Below the pieces are notes generated by a model that saw nothing but the letters and a program-made list of their open reading frames with translations, was not told where the DNA came from and did not search any database. Below are positions 5,476 through 7,402 of a stretch of 7,402 bases of DNA, piece by piece. Position 1 is the stretch's first letter; every line of letters starts with the position of its first letter. Both the position numbers and the translations under genes were made by a program. The DNA is from Microcystis sp. T1-4 (GTDB lineage: Bacteria; Cyanobacteriota; Cyanobacteriia; Cyanobacteriales; Microcystaceae): NCBI RefSeq assembly GCF_000297435.1, contig NZ_CAIP01000057.1, positions 1 through 7,402 on the forward strand, read 5' to 3'.

Positions 5476-6398
5476 GGGTTTCTCTGGCGTAAAATAGCTA
5501 AAACTTTCGGGAAAATAGCGGGTAAGGGAGCGATCGCTTCTAGGCTCTCTCCCGTGACCGGATGTATTAAAATTAAACGATGGGCGTGGAGTAATTGCCC
5601 GGGTAGATTAATCCCGATGGAACGACCAGAACTATAGAGGGGATCCCCAAGAATCGGATGACCAATGTGGCTGCTATGAACGCGAATTTGATGAGTTCTG
5701 CCAGTTTCTAGGCGAAATTCCATTAAGGTGTAGTTGCCTAGTCTTTCCTTGACTTGCCAGTGGGTGACGGCATTTCTACCGCCTTTTTCCACGGCAATAA
5801 TAGCCATCTTTTGGCGATCGCTGCGGTGACGACCGATCGGCAGATCAATTGTACCTGTTTCGCTTTTGGGGACACCGTGGACGAGGGCCATGTATTCCCG
5901 GCGGGCAGTTTTGGTTTTTAATTGTGCCTGTAGGTGTTGATGGGCCTGGTCGGTTTTGGCAACAACGATCGCACCCGTGGTATCCTTATCTAGGCGGTGA
6001 ACTATGCCGGGCCGTTGAACTCCACCGATTCCGGCTAAATTTGGGCAGTGATGTAGTAAAGCGTTGACCAAGGTTCCCGATTCGTGGCCGGGGGCCGGAT
6101 GAACCACTAAATCGGCTGGTTTATTGATAATAATCAGATATTCGTCTTCGTAAAGAATATCAAGCTCGATCGCCTCGGCGGTTAATTCGAGGGGTTGACT
6201 GTCGGGAATGGTAATCTTTAGGCGATCCCCTTGAGCAACTTTAGTATTTTTATTAGTGCAAATTTGACCGTTTAACTGTATATATCCCTGTTCTATCAGT
6301 TTTTGCAGTCTCGATCTCGATAAATCGGGCAATTGTGACCCCATCCAAGCATCTAAACGTTCTTTTTTTCCCGCAACTTCTAAGTTTAATTGCTTCAT
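5472..6398 (-). CDS. rluD: RluA/RluD-family rRNA pseudouridine synthase (308 aa)
   Basis: Isomerises uridine to pseudouridine in RNA, most likely 23S rRNA (in E. coli, RluD acts on the helix 69 loop). Residues ~12-60 form an S4 RNA-binding domain (RLDAWMGSQLPDLSRSRLQKLI, then GYIQLNGQ). The catalytic domain follows: IINKPADLVVHPAPG (90-104), the signature HRLDKDTTG (134-142) with catalytic Asp137, and GRTHQIRVH (233-241). Length and the S4 domain fit RluD better than the shorter RluA, but the exact target uridines cannot be assigned from sequence, so the symbol is provisional. The start ATG 6398 lacks an obvious Shine-Dalgarno. The stop overlaps that of the convergent oxidoreductase by 4 bp. 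Two HIP1 sites lie within the gene. Confidence 0.93.
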   Translation of the reverse strand: MKQLNLEVAGKKERLDAWMGSQLPDLSRSRLQKLIEQGYIQLNGQICTNKNTKVAQGDRLKITIPDSQPLELTAEAIELDILYEDEYLIIINKPADLVVHPAPGHESGTLVNALLHHCPNLAGIGGVQRPGIVHRLDKDTTGAIVVAKTDQAHQHLQAQLKTKTARREYMALVHGVPKSETGTIDLPIGRHRSDRQKMAIIAVEKGGRNAVTHWQVKERLGNYTLMEFRLETGRTHQIRVHSSHIGHPILGDPLYSSGRSIGINLPGQLLHAHRLILIHPVTGESLEAIAPLPAIFPKVLAILRQRNP

Positions 6399-6600
6399 CG
6401 ATTTTTAGTGATCAGGGTGTAAGGTTTAGGAGAATCGAGAAAAACTGACTGGAGATTATTTAAACTTAGCTCAACAATTCCAGTTATTTTAACAGTAATT
6501 GAACTTGCTCTGGCTGCTTGAGATAGAAATCTTGGGATTAAATTTTCCTGATTTTTAACGACAAAAGCCAAAGCAAATCAGTAGAGATTTACTCATACCC
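6399..6600. other. Non-coding spacer upstream of the pseudouridine synthase gene
   Basis: Together with the terminator at 6601-6637 this gap covers 300 bp. It should hold the minus-strand promoter of the pseudouridine synthase gene, but I see no convincing -35/-10 pair; TAAAAT- and TAAT-like hexamers are frequent because the DNA is AT-rich. No ORF longer than ~15 codons or RNA gene is recognisable. Confidence 0.5.
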
Positions 6601-6637
6601 AAAAAAATAGAGAGACGTTGATTATAGCAACGTCTCT
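6601..6637 (-). terminator. Rho-independent terminator of the holin-like gene
   Basis: AGAGACGTTG (6611-6620) and CAACGTCTCT (6628-6637) form a perfect 10-bp stem with a 7-nt loop. On the minus strand the stem is followed by CTA and then a run of seven T (6607-6601), the classic layout. It starts 62 nt after the stop of the gene ending at 6700. On the plus strand there is no T-run, so it is directional. Confidence 0.88.
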
Positions 6638-6699
6638 AGATCAGAAATTAATCAATCAGAGTAAGCCAAGCTGTTTTAAACAAGCGAATTTTGCCCACT

Positions 6700-7041
6700 T
6701 TAGTCACTGAAAATGCTATTTAAAACTCCTGAAACGATCGAAACCACGATCGAACCGAATAAAGCAGCAAAGAATGATTCTACCTGAAAACCAGGGATAA
6801 AATAGGAGGCTAAAGAAAAGGAAATGGCATTAACCACAAAAATAAATAACCCTAGGGTCAAAATAGTTAAAGGCAGGGTAAAAAGAATCAACAGGGGTCT
6901 AACAATAGCATTAATTAAACCCAAGACGACAGCAGCTATCAAAGCCACGGTAAAATTTTTAATTTCTATACCTGGTACTATTTGCGCTGTAATCAATAAA
7001 GAGACGGCGGTAATCAACCAACGGAGGAAAAAAGATAACAT
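6700..7041 (-). CDS. Four-helix membrane protein, Phage_holin_4_2/YvlD type (113 aa)
   Basis: A small inner-membrane protein of the 'phage holin family' (Mycobacterial 4TM holin superfamily, PF04020-like). Despite the name most members are chromosomal and not shown to be lytic; the function is unknown. It is almost wholly hydrophobic. Counting from the upstream ATG 7053, four segments are visible at ~6-26, 35-56, 59-84 and 92-114, broken by VPGIEIKN, INAIVRPLL and FIPGFQVES. The INAIVRPLLILFTLPLTILTLG region is the family hallmark. Start: ATG 7041 (MLSFFLRW) has GGATGGA a few bases upstream. ATG 7053 would add four residues (MDGL) but its nearest AGG-type site is ~14 nt away. The gene follows the truncated FGE-like remnant by ~40 bp on the same strand, so it probably lost its upstream operon partner or promoter to the IS607 insertion. 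Confidence 0.85.
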   Translation of the reverse strand: MLSFFLRWLITAVSLLITAQIVPGIEIKNFTVALIAAVVLGLINAIVRPLLILFTLPLTILTLGLFIFVVNAISFSLASYFIPGFQVESFFAALFGSIVVSIVSGVLNSIFSD

Positions 7042-7078
7042 AAGTCCATCCATCTAAGATAGTTCATCCTCATCCATT

Positions 7079-7177
7079 TTAATCGCCATCGCCCCTTAAA
7101 GAGACGGAAGTTTTCAGGAGATGACAACGAAAACCGACATTGACTGCTTCCGCTGCCCGAAAACCAGAGCGGGAACA
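7079..7177 (-). pseudogene. 3' remnant of an FGE/SUMF1-type gene (32 codons) cut by the IS607-like element
   Basis: A minus-strand frame ending at TAA 7081-7079 reads CSRSGFRAAEAVNVGFRCHL followed by 12 polar residues. The pattern of a Cys/Arg-Ser segment, then N-x-GFRC near the C-terminus, is typical of formylglycine-generating-enzyme/SUMF1-like domains (human SUMF1 ends in a similar N-x-GFRC). The frame meets a stop at 7195-7193, inside sequence that probably belongs to the IS607-like element, so the 5' part has been cut off. A FGE-like protein would be expected to have 200 or more residues upstream. Those residues should lie beyond the element if it simply inserted, or be deleted. Identification rests on a short stretch and is tentative. 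Confidence 0.5.
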
Positions 7178-7179
7178 TA

Positions 7180-7199
7180 GTATTGTAAAGTTTCAATAC
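7180..7199. repeat. Inverted repeat near the IS607-like left end
   Basis: GTATTG (7180-7185) and CAATAC (7194-7199) are perfect reverse complements around an 8-bp spacer. They sit at the probable element edge, where sub-terminal recombinase sites would be expected. Confidence 0.45.
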
Positions 7200-7201
7200 A
7201 A

Positions 7202-7221
7202 ATATAGTCAGATATAGTCAG
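7202..7221. repeat. Perfect tandem duplication of ATATAGTCAG
   Basis: Two exact, adjacent 10-bp copies (7202-7211, 7212-7221) lie 18 bp before the recombinase start. Tandem 10-bp spacing places both copies on the same DNA face, as expected for repeated recombinase or MerR-type binding sites. Confidence 0.75.
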
Positions 7222-7233
7222 GCATGGTAATAT
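7205..7233 (+). promoter_or_regulatory. Possible promoter of the IS607-like recombinase gene
   Basis: TAGTCA (7205-7210) matches 4 of 6 bases of TTGACA and is followed after 17 bp by TAATAT (7228-7233), a fair -10. The -35 falls in the tandem repeat, so a protein bound there could repress transcription. The ATG at 7240 would be only a few bases from the start site and has no Shine-Dalgarno. Confidence 0.35.
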
Positions 7234-7239
7234 ATAGAC

Positions 7240-7402
7240 ATGAAACTATCAGACTATGCAAAAAAAACAGGAATAAGTTATCGAACGGCTTGGAGGTGGT
7301 GGAAACAAGGGAATTTAACAGGCTATCAATTGCCTTCTGGTACAATTATCACAACGGATGACAACCATTCAAAACCCGACGCTGAGTTAAAAGACAACGG
7401 AC
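7240..7402 (+). CDS. IS607-family serine recombinase (OrfA/TnpA), N-terminal 54 residues (3' partial)
   Basis: The transposase of IS607-type elements is a small serine recombinase preceded by a MerR-like DNA-binding domain. The visible part is that domain: MKLSDYAKKTGISYRTAWRW, then WKQGNLTGYQLPSGTIII. This is a winged-helix pattern with helix-turn-helix at residues ~3-22, a Trp-rich recognition helix end and a short wing. The following polar stretch (TTDDNHSKPDAELKDNG) matches the linker before the catalytic domain. The catalytic Ser, expected a little further on, is outside the window. The frame is intact to base 7402. MerR-like excisionases without a recombinase domain are the main alternative. 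Confidence 0.82.
   Translation, partial: MKLSDYAKKTGISYRTAWRWWKQGNLTGYQLPSGTIITTDDNHSKPDAELKDNG

Larger units (their letters stand above)
7173..7402 (+). mobile_element. IS607-like insertion sequence, left end (continues past the window)
   Basis: The segment carries the start of an IS607-type serine-recombinase ORF at 7240. Upstream lie a 6-bp inverted repeat GTATTG (7180-7185) / CAATAC (7194-7199) and a perfect 10-bp tandem repeat (7202-7221). The FGE-like frame on the other strand breaks here, so the left boundary is probably between 7171 and 7190; GGG at 7171-7173 would suit IS607 elements, which insert at GG dinucleotides. The exact edge is inferred. IS607 elements usually have no terminal inverted repeats, and a TnpB gene is expected beyond the window. 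Confidence 0.6.

Noticed and set aside
6700..7053. Prophage interpretation of the holin-like gene
   Set aside because: No phage lysis or structural genes nearby; this family is largely chromosomal and the gene has its own terminator.
7014..7196. 60-codon minus-strand frame across the FGE-like remnant and holin-like start
   Set aside because: Out of frame with both better-supported readings; translation resembles no family.
1..7402. CRISPR array, tRNA or rRNA genes
   Set aside because: No regularly spaced repeats, cloverleaf-like segments or rRNA-like stretches were seen on either strand.

Overview
The window looks like a stretch of cyanobacterial chromosome, probably from an IS-rich unicellular genus such as Microcystis (genus is inference). 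Four copies of the cyanobacterial palindrome HIP1 (GCGATCGC) lie at 2739-2746, 4493-4500, 5530-5537 and 5814-5821. The cyanobacterial/plastid marker Ycf35 (DUF1257) sits between a DUF2997 protein and a 4Fe-4S ferredoxin. The chromosomal block is bracketed by two different insertion sequences, both cut by the window edges.

Layout: (1) 1-~718 holds the 3' part of an IS30-family transposase and the element's probable right end. (2) 740-2368 (+) encodes a CPA1-type Na+/H+ antiporter whose start lies about 20 bp from the IS end. (3) 2325-3041 (-) encodes a TrkA/RCK-type NAD-binding protein, convergent with the antiporter and overlapping its 3' end by 44 bp. (4) 4163-3110 (-) is a compact cassette, DUF2997 > DUF1257/Ycf35 > ferredoxin, with a TAATG stop/start overlap between the last two genes. 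It is followed on the same strand by the TrkA gene. (5) 4164-4473 is a divergent control region with overlapping inverted repeats. (6) 4474-5475 (+) encodes a saccharopine-dehydrogenase-like oxidoreductase, and 5472-6398 (-) an RluD-type pseudouridine synthase; their stop codons share the bases CTAG. (7) 6399-6699 is non-coding and carries a clear rho-independent terminator for the minus-strand gene that follows. (8) 6700-7041 (-) encodes a small four-helix membrane protein of the Phage_holin_4_2/YvlD type. (9) 7079-~7177 (-) is the 3' remnant of a gene resembling the C-terminus of FGE/SUMF1-type enzymes, apparently broken by (10) an IS607-like element whose serine-recombinase ORF starts at 7240 (+) and runs off the window.

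Functional links: the antiporter and the TrkA protein could form a transporter plus nucleotide-sensing regulator pair, although they are convergent rather than co-transcribed. The DUF2997-Ycf35-ferredoxin cassette is the best candidate for an uncharacterised system: it looks translationally coupled, and its ferredoxin carries two tandem 17-residue N-terminal repeats. The remaining core genes (rRNA pseudouridylation, oxidoreductase) look like ordinary housekeeping genes. No tRNA, rRNA, CRISPR array or riboswitch was recognised.
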